NCBI GenBank assembly: GCA_039619475.1
Contig: CM077116.1
Span: 17,729,443-17,793,442, forward strand
DNA: 64,000 nt
Direction of reading: 5' to 3'
Source of the DNA: Icerya purchasi
Taxonomy: Eukaryota; Arthropoda; Insecta; Hemiptera; Monophlebidae
How positions within the stretch are numbered: the first letter of the stretch is position 1; each line of letters starts with the position of its first letter. A program made the position numbers and the translations under genes. The notes under the pieces were generated by a model that had not been told where the DNA came from, searched no databases, and was given only the letters and a program-made list of their open reading frames with translations. This document shows, in pieces, positions 1-11,989 of this stretch.

Positions 1-118
1 TGTGTGGACATAATACACGAGGGCCAGTTGAAAAGTAACGCTTTCACCCTTTAAAATCAGTTTTAATTGAGGTAAATAAATGAAACTTTAAATTGTAGAG
101 AAACGTGTCTTCTTCTTC

Positions 119-574
119 TTACACCATCACTGAACATAAATTGATGACCCGCATAATGTAAGTTGATTCAGACACTGCTATCGCAAAAATCTCCTCAAAA
201 GGACGCTGCAACCACCGACGCAGATCTTCCATCCTTGAGTTTCGCCTTCTACCCGGTGATCGCTTCCTACAAATTTTCCCCTCGAGGACCAATTTCAGTA
301 GTTCATATCCGCGGCTCCCATACGTTTCTTGATTGCGCCAACGACATCTTTCTATTTCTGCGAATTCGCTACAAGACCTCTGCGTTCCAAGATACCCGTA
401 GTATTTTCCTGTATAGGAAAACATTTCGAAAACATCCAATTCTGCCACCAATACTTTGTTCAGAGTCCATGCCCCTCGCGGCCATATATGAGAATAGATA
501 TAACATAATATTGTATCATGCAGAGATGCAGATCGAGGCTCAAGTTGGTAGTTGTGAAGAATCTTCACTGGCAT
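119..574 (-). pseudogene. C-terminal fragment of a non-LTR reverse transcriptase
   Basis: The 151-codon open frame resembles the extreme C-terminus of the insect LINE proteins often annotated as 'endonuclease-reverse transcriptase'. The visible blocks are a KVLVAELDVFEMFSY segment, then LLKLVLEGKICRKRSPGRRR followed by NSRMEDLRRWLQ, and the tail EIFAIAVSESTY. No RT catalytic box is present, so this is a 5'-truncated remnant and not a gene. Two other fragments from the same kind of protein lie at 21075-21520 (minus) and 45745-46005 (plus). The clade (RTE-like or Jockey-like) cannot be fixed from so little sequence. The identification rests on recalled family motifs. Confidence 0.7.
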
Positions 575-604
575 AAAGGCTACGTGTGTACTGAATAAAA
601 TTAC

Positions 605-1390
605 AATGCCATTTTTCGACAGTCACGTTTAATTTCAATATATTTGCGTAGAAGTGAAATCAATTTTTTAAAGATATTAACAAAAAAGTCTTCTCCACTA
701 CCCCTAAACCGCAAATTGTTCAACTTTCTCGATCGAACTGAAATGAGTTGTCTTAAGGTTCTCTTTCATCGTTGCATACAAATAAAAATTCGAAAGAGTC
801 ATATCAAGGCTGTATACCGGGAGCGACGCGAATTCAAAATTTCACCATCTTGGTGAACAACCCATGTGATGAAGAAAAGAATTGCTCTCCCAATAATAAC
901 GATTCATAAATTCTTAGTCCACCTCGATTCTCCTTTTTTTCATGTCAACAGTTAGCATCCGAAGACCCAACGAGCGCAAATTTTTCGAAATATGCTTTTT
1001 ATTGATAATAGGATTAACTCTTCTATGTGAAATGCCCAGTCCGCCATTTCATCCAGTACAATTCTCTGTTTTCGTGAACCAATTCACGAAATCTCCGAAT
1101 ATCGCCGTCAGTGACAAAGTTTTGGAGTACTCTGATCACGATTTATCGAAAATTGAGAGTAGTCTGCGTTTCACATTCTTAGCAGCAACTGCCCAGCCAC
1201 GAACACCACTTTCACAGGGCATTTGATCGCCGCAAACTTTCTGTAAACACGAATAAGTCTGCTTTCACAAACACTCTTTTGCGACTAACAATTTCCTTAA
1301 CTGAACAAATAAAAAGTTTTTTGTTTCTTGAAAGGAATACCAAACTTAATATGTTACTACAAGACAGATCAGGCTTTCGAACGATATCAA
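605..1390 (-). pseudogene. Decayed mariner-type transposase
   Basis: Reading the minus strand through several frameshifts and stops gives mariner landmarks in the correct order. They are an HTH-like GISHRRVNPII block, the linker-like SLGLRMLTVDMKKRRIEV followed by FMNRYYWES, then a YSLDMTLSNFYLY block matching the YSPDLAPSDFHLF motif around the second catalytic aspartate. After that comes a C-terminal segment LLRKYIEIKRDCRKM. The stretch between the linker and the YSPD motif, where the first catalytic aspartate belongs, is mostly absent, so the copy is internally deleted and inactive. Strand and family are well supported, but the outer edges are not; no clear paired terminal repeats were found. 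Confidence 0.65.
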
Positions 1391-1399
1391 TCAAAATTT

Positions 1400-3223
1400 T
1401 TCTCTGTTCTTTTTTTTTTCAGAAGGTGGTAGAGAAGACGGTATTTTTTAACTGACTCTCGCACATGCACACTCACATATATATATATATACTGCAATAT
1501 GCTTTATTTTTAACAATTTTTATTATCAAAGTGTGAAATGTAATGTTATTTCATTTCTCAAGAATACCAAAGTACAATAGAATTTTAACATATATACATA
1601 TATATGTGCAACACACACACATACTTATATACATATATATATTAATAGTTTTTTAATTTTTTAAAATTTCTTTTATTATTTATAATTAATTAAATATTCT
1701 TCTTAACATTATATTATGTTACAAATTAATATATATTCTCAACAACTCACATATACTAGCCAGTCTCTTTTCATAAACCCCTTCCTTGTTTTAAAATGAG
1801 ATAACTTCAACGGTATTTCAAAAAAGCAATTACTTTCTTGAAATATTTCGTTTCAAATTGTTTCCATTTGTTTATCATTTCAACTTTACCAAGTGACAAA
1901 AAATCTAAAAATCCTATCAGATTTTATACGTTAATATTATCAAATCCATTTATGACGTATTGTTTTTAAATTGAAATTTATAATAAAAAAAAATTAAATT
2001 CCTCTTCAAAAACAATATCTCCATCCCAAAGCAGATAACCAGCGACATGTTTTTTGTCTTTTAACTTCACGTACGCTCACGATTTTTTATATTTACAAAT
2101 TTTTTTGTCAGAATAATAAAATTAGGAATTGTTAACAATATTTTATATTTTAAAAAATTACTTTTATAATAGAATATGTCAAGTATGTTACAATTATACA
2201 CATATTAACATCCTAGATTTTGATACAGTTAAATCACATGTTATAATTTTTAATTAATATACTTGTAACTTTTTTACAACATTTTCATTTGTTTCACCGA
2301 TTAATTTGGTAATATTATTTCTACTTATATTACTTATATTCATCACTGTTGCAAATATATTTGGCTTCATTATTTTAACTTTTAACTAGTTAATTTTTAT
2401 TGACTCAATCGATATTTTTCTTAATGTAGTATATACTATCTAGACTGTTTTTGATCTTACAAGTACCATTTTTTTTCACTTGAATTTAAGTGAGGATTTT
2501 TATAGTATCTTTTATTCGTGTTACTTTCCACATTGAAAAAACAATGAAACGATTAAAAAATATCACAGAAATAATTTACTTATGTTATCTAACGCACATC
2601 GTTAAACAATTCTTTAAAAATACCGATTTTATACAATCTTAATATTTCATCTTTCAAAACAACCCTTAAAAGAAACTTAATTCCGACTTTTAGTTCTTTG
2701 TAATATAATTATCGTTGAAAGTTAATCTTTGAATCATTTACAGAACAGCTATGTCGACATACATGCATTTAGAACATTACTTCAATGCAAAAAAACTTTA
2801 CAATTATATGCGTAGCTTGTTCGTAAAAAAAAAGTTTCATAGCTTAAAAAGTGGATGTTTTTTCTTTTTCTTTTTTTTTTTTTCGTACCAATAATTGTTA
2901 TATTTTCCAAAATCATATTAGCCACAATCCATTTCCCATATTATTTCCTCTTCTATAAGTTTATATAGAGTCGTCATGGTTGCAGCTGAATAAGCCAACT
3001 AACCTTATACACGCCCTGTAATTGTGCTATTTTCATGTTATATACACACTTGTTAAACCTCGGTCTCATATGATTTATATATAAAGTACGTGCAATAAAT
3101 TTAGTGAGATAAAAGTTTATTTGTGCTGTTGATACAGTTTCATTACGTTTAGAACATAAAAAATAACTATAATTTCAAATTTACAGAATAAGAAAATTAA
3201 TCAAAAAAGGACAGGGGTACTAC
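1400..3223. other. AT-rich intronic DNA downstream of the PH exon
   Basis: This is probably the start of the next Akt intron, which follows the donor at 3223. It holds short TA and CA runs (about 1475-1495 and 1595-1645) and homopolymer T tracts (about 2865-2885). I see no exon continuing the PH domain and no recognisable mobile element. Confidence 0.5.
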
Positions 3224-3461
3224 CTTTCCCTTTCCGATCCCACGTGAAATGTTCGTTCGATTACTGAGGTCCATTGTAAACAACGGATCACGAAAGTGTA
3301 CGGTTTCGGTCGATCGGCGCGCATGATCTGACATCCTTTCACAGTGAAATTATTTAGAGGATCCGCAGGACCCGGTCCTTCCGGTTTATTCTTATATCCA
3401 ATTAAAGATCCATCTGTTAATAATATAAAGTAACGGGACCTCCAATTTTTTATATGTTCTC
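3224..3461 (-). CDS. Akt: Akt/protein kinase B, second coding exon (most of the PH domain)
   Basis: The exon encodes about 79 residues of the pleckstrin homology domain of Akt, the kinase recruited by PIP3 in insulin/PI3K signalling. Visible blocks are [46 protein letters not shown] and TFHVGSERE, which align along their length with animal Akt proteins. Phosphoinositide contacts known from human AKT1 are kept: both arginines of WRSRYF (R23/R25), the asparagine in LNNF (N53) and the arginine in IERTF (R86). The residue matching human E17 is the first full codon. A TTTACAG acceptor precedes base 3461 and the donor GTAGTA starts at 3223. The exon begins with the last two bases of a glycine codon and ends two bases into the next codon. 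Frame and phase match the exon at 36351-36414. Confidence 0.93.
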
Positions 3462-3559
3462 CTGTAAAGAAAAACAAATAACTGTATAAACAACGCAGAA
3501 TGTGACATGAAAAAAATATATTTACTATTATCATCAGTCTCCTTTTTCTTTTTTCTCCT

Positions 3560-4985
3560 CTTTTTTAATGGGGGTGGGTGGCAATAAGGACATTAACGCG
3601 AGAAATAAGATGGAAAAAATAAAATTATATTTTTAAAAGTTTAAGGGTAGAGGATAAAAATAATTCGAGGGCAGGAACAGCGGGAGTAGAAGGAAAGAAA
3701 ATGAGAGAATATACGAAGCAAGGAGAGCAGGGATACCGAGTTATAGTGCAGGAATGTAGAAGAAAGATTGCTCAGCAGAAAAGATCGAACATTCAAATGA
3801 AACATGATATCAAAGTCACAAGGAACGTATGTTGAAGGGGGATGAAAAGGATAAAATGGAATAGAAGCAGATAAAAACCGAGAAAATTATGCAGGAAGGA
3901 GACTATGATTAAAGGGAAGGCGATAAATAATCGAGATTGTGGAGCGTTTAAGAGAGGAAGAGTATCTAGAAAACCATGACTGGGGAGGAAAAGATGGCTG
4001 AATAAAGAGGTAGAAGGAGCCAGAATCAAAAAATGGAGAAGAATAGAAATTAAGCCATAGTCTGGAATGAGTCATTTAAGGAAAGAGGAGCAATATTATG
4101 AGCAGAAAATGTGCCCAAAAATCTGCCCCTGGAAATAGAAGAACGGCTACAGAATCACTATCTCATTGCTCTCAATCCACGAATACACAGAAAATCGATC
4201 TCGATCGAGTAAAGAAGGAAAAGATCGATGGTTAGAGAGCATATGAGGAATATTACATAATCGAAAGAGAGAGAGAAGAAAGAGGAGATAAGATAGCTAA
4301 CAATCACTTTTAGAATCCGAGATTACGAGCACTTTATATAAAACCAGTGATGAGGAAACAAAGAAAATAGCGCGTAGGATAGCAATAGATTGCGCACAGA
4401 AAATTGAGCAAAAGGAGGGAAGTTTAAAAGATTGAGAATAATTTAAAGCGGGGCGAAAAGAAGCCCCTTGGAATACAGAAAAGAGAAAACTTAAATCATT
4501 AGAAAATTAAATTCTGGCGTCATGCTGTGGAACAGATCTAGAAGGAATCGGTAAAGAAAAGACATTTAATAGAATGAAGGAAAGTGGAAAAAATGAAAGT
4601 GAAATAAGGAAATTTATCATGACTATAAATATACAGCGTGAAAGTTGAAGAAGACTAATATAGAAATATAAGTGGGATAAAATTAGAGTTTTAATGGAGG
4701 TAAATCACCATTTATGAAAGATAGAGGAGTAAGAAAAAACAAGTGAAGGAGAATAAATAAGCAAGCGCTTAATCAATAAGCGATAACCGAAAGAGGATAT
4801 CTATGAATAAAGAGAAAAAGAATAAGGGATTCAACAAGGATAGCCGGAACCGTGGTAGATTTCAAGGCTTTGAAACCGAGATGAAGACAGGTATTTTGAA
4901 TGCGATCTAATTTTGAAAGAAGAGATCTGGAAGAATCGCTATAAATAAAGCTATAGTAATCTAGGAAAAAGCGGATAAAGAATAA
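3560..4985 (-). mobile_element. 3' fragment of an RNase H-bearing LINE (I/Jockey-like family)
   Basis: On the minus strand this aligns by eye with the fragments at 48390-49445 and 39545-40862. It starts in the RT thumb region and runs through an RNase H domain to a short A-rich tail near 3560. A shared landmark is the coding stretch read as SRLWLNFYSSPFFDSGS, which corresponds to the SKLWLNSYSNPVS region of the 49.3 kb copy. The RNase H 'histidine-glycine-asparagine-glutamate' segment survives only as a damaged form. Many stops and frameshifts are present, so this is a dead, 5'-truncated copy. Confidence 0.65.
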
Positions 4986-4989
4986 TGCC

Positions 4990-7900
4990 CGAAGACAAAC
5001 AGTTAGTTATTATTTTTTAAAAAATAAAAATCACCAAAACAGCAGATTGTGCTATCTTAACATCAAAATATGAATTCGATTAAGCCGTAATACTGTTCCG
5101 ACGAAAACTTAACATCGCATAACAGATTACGAACCTCTGATTTTTACGTTACACCAAACTAATAACCGTACGGGTTTTTTTTTTTTTAAATTATTATTAA
5201 AAAAATATACTAAGAGACATTTTCAACAATATTAAGATGTACCGTTCGTCTCTCAGACAATTTAAGTAATATTAAGGGTGATAATTGTTCACTATTTATT
5301 TTTTCTTCCAGTATCGAATTTTCCAGCCTACTTGTATTCCCATAATTTGTCATAACATGATTTTAATATTAATTTCATTATTTTCAGTTGATGTTGAATT
5401 TTATATTTTATATACAGCTAACGACTTTCACTACAACTTTTTTTATACTATTGTTTTATTTTACTTCTTTGTCTCCTCCGTTAGCCGTTACAGAACAGTA
5501 CATTTTATCAATTTTCCGAACAATCCGCACAGCTTTTAACCTCGCTTTCTAATAATATTATTCTCAATTATTCTAACATATTTCAATTCCGTCGCAACAA
5601 TTACGCGATGTTAAATTTTGAGAAAAACAAATCAGTCTGTTTGGCAGAAATGTTTTATAAACTTACACCCTTTGAATTACGCAGTTATTCAAAATAAAAA
5701 TAATTATAATAATAATTATTCGTTCCTGCGGCAAAACGAAAAATACCGACTCTGTTAGTTGACAGTGTAAAAAACCAAAAAATAAAATCGTTTTCATTGC
5801 ATTATTGTTTACAAATCAATGTTTGTCGAAATCATATAATTTCGTATGTTATAAACCAACACCGGTACTCATAACCGAGTATTACGATAATGGTATAAGA
5901 CTGAATCATGTTTTCTTGTAAACGCTGCGTATAGAGCTACACAACACACACACGCGCATGATTGTGAGTTTTACAACTACTTATAGAAATTATTTAACAA
6001 GCGAAATTTAACGGTCAATTTTAGATGTGTAACAGTTTCACTTCACTTCTACACTTCCGCAGTAATGTAAAATTACCTCACAAGCATATATATGCTCGAA
6101 TAAAAAAATGAACAAATTTGCCACTCATTATTCCTGAAATAATAATCTCCAAGTATTTGAATCATCGCCATGTCATCGTCATCTGGCTTCCTGTTATTTG
6201 ACAAGTACAGCAGCATAACTCTCCTTCCGGAGTTTTTCCTATTTCGGGTTTCTTCGTCTATCGGTTTTATTCTATTCCTTTTAACTTTATCGTTTAATAT
6301 TCGCTTCATACCGTATATGCTCCCAGTTAAATTCACAATAAATACCGTTGAAACTCTTCTTCTTACCGCTATCTAACTCTGTTCGATTTATCTGTGAATC
6401 TGACTTATTTAAATTCTCTCATTTTTCTTACTTTACTAATTTACATTCTTTCATAGTTCTCTTCCTATGCCATCTATAATCATTCACTTTACAAACAGAA
6501 TAAGGTGAGTGAATAGACCGAGGTATGTCTACATAAAACTTTAAGTGAAATAATGAAAATTTTATTATAAATTCTGCCAACACTTCAACAGATATTAAAA
6601 CTGTTTTCAAAAAATCTTCCCCACCTTACGAAAAGTTCAGATAAATTTAAATACATCTGTTCGTAATTCCCGTTCTGTATTTATTGTTCCTAATAAATTT
6701 CACATTAAAAATAGCGTTAATCCACAAAAGATTTATCAGAAGGTAATCGTTCTATGTTTAAAGCTACGTTCATCGACAACGGGTCCTTGCTTTCTTATAG
6801 TAGACTAAAATTCTTAAATTTCCTCAAATTTTATGCATGGAATAGCTATTAGTTTTTTATTTTGCTTATCAAGCTGCTAACACAAAGACCGTTAATTTCA
6901 TCCAGCATAAACTTGATCGCGCGTAAATGTATTTAACGTTAATTACTTCTGTAAAAATACGGTATTTATTTAAAATAAACGAAATAAATAACATGCGGCA
7001 CTTACGGTAACGGAAAAACAAAAAAATGAATTATGTCCGCATCGTTCATTCTTAAAAAACTACGCAATACTTTAGTTCATTTAAAAAATAATTTTTTTTA
7101 AACTAATTTTCAAGTACCCTATCACTTTTTACAATTACTACATTTCTATTTTAACGCTCGTGAAGCCAGAACTAAGACTAATCACCGCTCGTTAAGCCTA
7201 CTTCATCATGTAGAACCGCTTTTAAGTACATAAAAAATAGCAAAGGTAAATAATTTTCTAGCGCCATATCCCTTTTACTCGACGGAAGCTTCATTCACAA
7301 TACAAGTTTTTCACTTCCAAAGGTCAAATATTTATGGATTAAAAATAAATTAAGCACGTTTTAATTATTTTTTTAAACCCTCAAAATTTATTCCAAAATT
7401 CCAATTCACATAAATTCGTACGTGTATATAGCAAACAATGTATTAATGATCGAATGAAATTAATAACATAGTAATAAATAAATAAACGACTTAATCGTAA
7501 TATAGAAAAAAATGTTTTGATATTTAATTAGTAGTGATTATAAATCGAATAAAATTGTATTCAAAGGCGATTCTGCAATTTGCTGTAAAAAGCTTTAAAA
7601 AAAAAGTGCACTAAAAAGTAAAAAACAACTATTTTATAAAAGGAAACATACTTCAAGTAACATACTTAAAAATATTATCATTATCCTTATACAACATAAA
7701 CTTTTTAGAATCAGCATAATTTTAAATTTCACGTATCTTTTTACTTAATGTTCATCATTTAGTAGAACATCTGTGTTATCAATTGTTCTCTATAAATTAA
7801 ACATTTTTTTTTCTTCACCCCCCCCCCGGGGGGGGGCATGTCAACAAAGGATCTTCGCCCAGAAACGACACGAGGGAGAAGGATCAGTTAAATGCAGATT

Positions 7901-9940
7901 CGGTGAGCTATTGATACGATAAAAGAACTGATGATAGGAACAACGACATTGGAAATATCAGAAACATTTAATTCTAATTAGGTTATTAATTTCCAATTAT
8001 TGTTGCAAATTTGAATTTGATACAGACTCCAAAAAGTTAATGTCGTTTATATATTAGTTTGAATTATTTTTTATCAAAAATTATTTATTACTTTTTAGAG
8101 CCTATTTTTAAGTTGGCGTTAGAAAAAAAAAAATATTTCGCGATTTTTAGTGTAATTATTTTTGAAAGTGATAACAATTTATTACTGTCATTGTCAGTAA
8201 AGAAATGAAAAGGATGTACGGAAAAAGAAGCAAGAAATCTCATAAACCGTAAGCTTATCTTGCATGCTTCACTGGAGTGATTATAAGAAGTTTTTATTCA
8301 TTAAAATGAATCAAAAATACAATTTTAACCAATTCTCTCCGGCGAGTAAGTAGTGTAGAGAATAATTTGCATTTTTGCTTCAAAACTTTTCTTTCATTAT
8401 AACTCGTACAATGTTGATTCAAATTTAATTAAATTATGTGAATTAAATTAAATCGCTAATAATATTAATAATAACTTATGAAAGGTTCCAGAAATCATAT
8501 ACAAAAGACGCGAATGTGTATTAGCGTGATGAATCATCAACAAGTACAGTGACGTTCGTAAATCAGTTTTGTGCGAGTACTTTTTTAATAATTTATACTG
8601 CCAACGTATTCAACAAAAAATCGATACAAAATTACAAGAGTACTTAAAATAATTGGTTGATTTTACGTTACTCTAGAGGTTTAATTATTTTGAAAGATGT
8701 GTAAGAAACGTCTATATAAAAAGAAATAATAAACTTCAGTACGTCGTTTAATAATTTCAAGTCATAGCCGAATTACTGAATATACAAAACAGTTTAATTA
8801 AATAATATATTTAATTGAGGAAAAAAATTTATTTTTTCTAAATAGAATCTAAAATTGTTTCTTAGTATACGAACTTGTCATCGATTATATACGCATTTTC
8901 GGTAAAATACGCAAAAAAATATACAATTTTAAAACATCTTTGTTAAACACGAAATAATTAGATATACGGCAAAACTAAAACGCTCATAAAAAATACATTT
9001 TCCGCTGATTCATTTAGTGTAGGATGGACGTAATAATATTAGGTATTTCTAGATCCGAAATTGTTTGCAATATTCTACTTTAAACTACACGTACTCCAAA
9101 CTTTTACAAAACCTGTTATATCTTAAAAATATTAAATTTCGTCTGCATCAAGACAGCTAAGGCCCCCTTTCACAGCAAACATCAGTCACGTCAAGTCAAA
9201 CCAATAATTGCTTTCCAATATTGAATATCACTGAATTCGATCCGTTTGTTATGTTTCATTGTGTTCTTGTTCTCATTCTTTATAATTACACACGCACACG
9301 CACACACATATATATGTATGAATTTTTGCGATCATGTCTAATAGTTTAAAATTATTTATTATTAGACGAATTGAAAAAAAAGGAAACCTTTATGCAATCA
9401 ATAAACAATAAGTACTTTTTAGAATATACCACCATTAATAAATCCTTTAATTTTTTTTTAGAAAGAGTAAGTAAAGTAGAGCTCAAAAATTTGTTGAATA
9501 TAGTTTAAAAAAGATATAACCAAAATCAATAGAAAAATTCGTCCATTATTACTTTCCATACGTTTCTCTTTGTAATCTTTATATATTTCGCATTTTGAGA
9601 TTCTGCTAACCATATTAATTTTTCTACATCAACATTCATTTTGGTACTCTAAAATGCTTTACGTAAAATGAGATTCATTATAATAGTAAAATTACGAGCT
9701 TGGTTCATGGCGAGATCCAAACCAATCTACATTCGTTGATCCAGCACGTATATATTACCCGCCCACAACCGCGCAAGATTACGTATTTGCCAATTTTGTA
9801 ATTAATTACGATTACATTATTACATGTAATCTATTATCAACCTAAGCTAAGCGAAATGGATTACTCTCTTAGGCTAATTTCATAAATAATTCCACTACAA
9901 CCACTTAGTGTTGTCAATTATATTTCAGTAATTAGTAATT
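4990..9940. other. Intronic DNA without a recognisable gene
   Basis: The stretch is AT-rich with many stops in all frames and scattered homopolymers. A CA repeat with a TATATA run lies at about 9290-9315. I recognise no coding domain or complete mobile element. A somewhat less AT-rich stretch just after 7838 is unexplained. Confidence 0.45.
7817..7838. repeat. Palindromic poly-C/poly-G tract
   Basis: A run of C is followed directly by a run of G, flanked by AT-rich DNA on the left. It is self-complementary and could form a short GC hairpin. It may mark the end of an element, but no partner end was found. Confidence 0.7.
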
Positions 9941-10002
9941 AGTATAATAAAATAAACTTTAATAACAAACAATATAGATCAATAAATTAGATAAATACCT
10001 AT

Positions 10003-10039
10003 TTAGAAACGTTTTCGGGCATAACCCATCATCAGCTAA
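10003..10039 (-). ncRNA. Hammerhead-ribozyme-like motif, left arm copy
   Basis: This is the mirror image of the motif at 10093-10129, encoded on the minus strand by the left arm of the foldback. The sequence is identical to the right-arm copy, so the same caveats apply. Confidence 0.4.
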
Positions 10040-10092
10040 CACTAACTTAAAGGAAACTTAAAACTATGTTTTAAGTTTCCTTTAAGTTAGTG

Positions 10093-10129
10093 TTAGCTGA
10101 TGATGGGTTATGCCCGAAAACGTTTCTAA
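10093..10129 (+). ncRNA. Hammerhead-ribozyme-like motif, right arm copy
   Basis: The order matches a type I hammerhead. TTAG (stem I, 5' side) is followed by the core CTGATGA and a short hairpin with GGG/CCC (stem II). GAAA comes next, then the self-complementary AACGTT in place of stem III, then T and CTAA, which pairs with TTAG. Very small palindromic stem III elements are known from hammerheads of Penelope-like elements, which are thought to work as dimers. One weakness is that the base pair usually found next to the core in stem II (10.1-11.1) would be U opposite C. The resemblance is seen directly; cleavage activity is inference. Confidence 0.45.
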
Positions 10130-10296
10130 ATAGGTATTTATCTAATTTATTGATCTATATTGTTTGTTATTAAAGTTTATTTTATTATACCATTATAACA
10201 AACAGGATGTATTCACCTACATTTAATTAGTAATTAGATTTGTGTCAAAGGACCCTTCATCAAGATTCCGCGTAATCACAATACCAGCACGATTAC

Positions 10297-10390
10297 ACGA
10301 TGAAGCGTTAACGTTTATCTTTTTTATACACCCTCAGGGATGCCAAATGAAGCGTTATCGTTTATTAGTTTACGCCCACAGGGATGCCAA
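10297..10390. repeat. Imperfect tandem duplication, about 45-48 bp units
   Basis: Two adjacent units share ATGAAGCGTTA, CGTTTAT and CAGGGATGCC landmarks: about 10297-10345 and 10346-10390. No further copies follow. Confidence 0.6.
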
Positions 10391-10639
10391 CCACAAGGTT
10401 TTATCCTCGTGGATTTTATTTATTTAGGTCTTAGTCTTACTTTATTGTTTATGATAATAATGATGACTGTAATAACTTATCTGTTTGAAACTTCAAGTAA
10501 TATATTTTAGAACTCTGTACATCTATCTTTCGGTACCGGTCGACTGTTAAAAAAACACAATAATTATCTACGAAAATAACGGTTACAAATGACACGAATT
10601 CAATTAAATAAAAAATAACATAAACGCTACGTATCACTG

Positions 10640-11120
10640 TTGTCGGTGGTGATCCGGGATCCGTAGGTTGGCGGTTCGGAGGTAGGTCGGTACGGAGTAA
10701 TCGGATTCAATGGTATTCAGCTTTACGATTTCAACGGTTTACGAATTTGCTTTACCACCGGTCAGAATACCGAATACTTTCGATGACGATAGATCACGGA
10801 ATCAAATTTCGACTTTGTCTGAACTATATAACCACAACTGCTTTCTTGAGATTGATGGTAAACGTTGAATAACTTCAGCGAAAACGAGCAACTAATTTTA
10901 GCGAAGGTAAAGAACGACTCTTTTACCTGACCAAAAGTAGAACGCAACTGATTTTTTCTAAAAGTCTTTTTTCTGTCCTTTCTAAATTTCTCCCGCCTTT
11001 CCGCTCGTGACCGCTGGAGCTGACCGAATCAGGTAGATCCTTTTTTCCTCGATGGTTGGTGATTAGCTAACCCACCAGACAACAGTTTCAGGCACGCACG
11101 CATTCGCACTCGCACCATTT
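10640..11120. other. Less AT-rich intronic stretch, function unknown
   Basis: Base composition is visibly more balanced than in the flanks, with GGTCGG and CGGTTCGG-type words and few homopolymers. No coding frame or transposon motif is recognisable. It could be a conserved regulatory segment or a decayed element. Confidence 0.3.
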
Positions 11121-11339
11121 ATTCTAAATTATGTTTTTTATTTTATTTTTCTCCGAATTTTATTCGTTCCTTGTAATGACACATTACAACGACTGCAATA
11201 ACTTATTAATATTTAAATATCCGAACGATAACAATTTTAATCTTTCAACAGTATGCGTTTATTACTGTATAAAAAAATGTTCGCACGAAAAATAAAAAAT
11301 ATAGCGATCATTGTTACTGTGCATATACCATTGAAAGAC

Positions 11340-11985
11340 TTTGTTCTTGTCCCGTTCCATTCTCATAGACTTTCATTCCTAGTCATTCCAATATTGAGGG
11401 CAATGACTCAGCTGACTCTTTAGCTCGCTCAGTCGCCCGCAGTGGTCCTTTCCTCGATTCTTTCCCTTCTTCAGACATTCTTTCTCTATCACGCTCTAAT
11501 CATTCCAGACTTTGGTTAGACATGTATCCATCTTCATTCTCAAATCGCTTTTCACAGTACCGTCTTATTCAATCGGTTCCTTGTTTCCTGTCTTGGTTTC
11601 ATTCTATTCCTGTCTGTCGTCATTCCACGGTTGTTTCCTTAATTAGACTCATAATCAATCATTCTGTACTCCCTTCCTCTCGCTTTGTCCCCTTTTCCTT
11701 TCTGCTCTCTTCGCGCTTCAGAGCCTTCTTGTATTTGTGATTCAAACCATATCCTTTTCGAATGTTCTACACTCTCTAACGAACGCTTTTTTCTTTACGC
11801 CTAACTTTTAGCTTGGGTCTTCCTACTCCCTTTAACACTACCTATATCCTATCCTTCCCATTGCCTTCAGCAGTTCCGCTGCTGCTGTCCTTTGTGAGTT
11901 CCATTTCTCACCGTCTAGCTATTTAGTTCTATCTCTTAATTTTTCATGTTGTTGGTCAAGGCCGCTGGCGCGCCCAGGGTAGAAA
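11340..11985 (+). mobile_element. 3' fragment of RNase H LINE with poly-A tail
   Basis: A plus-strand frame reads SHSNIEGNDSADSLARS, the RNase H segment around its conserved histidine and last acidic residue. It continues with SRLWLDMYPSSF, the same order as in the copy at 48390-49445. The fragment ends at GCCCAGGGTAG followed by a run of ten A residues, consistent with a LINE 3' end. It is heavily 5'-truncated and carries frameshifts. Confidence 0.65.
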
Positions 11986-11989
11986 AAAA

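Larger units (their letters stand above)
9942..10190. repeat. Perfect foldback: 123-bp arms, 3-bp loop
   Basis: Left arm 9942-10064 and right arm 10068-10190 are exact reverse complements around the trinucleotide TAT. Each arm ends with the purine-rich AATAAACTTTAATAAC type of sequence and contains CTGATGA and CCCGAAAACGTTT motifs. The outer and inner organisation resembles the second foldback at 32674-32897, including a TTGTTAT and TTAAAGTTTATTTT tail. Two copies of one short retroelement-derived unit appear to have been inserted or copied head to head. Perfect identity between the arms suggests a recent origin or ongoing conversion. Confidence 0.9.

Noticed and set aside
25..50. CAGTTGAAAAGTAACGC-like terminal repeat for the mariner remnant
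   Set aside because: Resembles mariner ends, but no matching inverted copy was found beyond 1390 and an RT fragment lies between it and the transposase.
163..576. 137-residue open frame on the plus strand
   Set aside because: It is the antisense shadow of the RT C-terminal fragment, which has clear family motifs.
1..3223. Third Akt coding exon
   Set aside because: Looked for the EEW and kinase-linker sequence after the PH domain; nothing matched, so it is expected outside the window.
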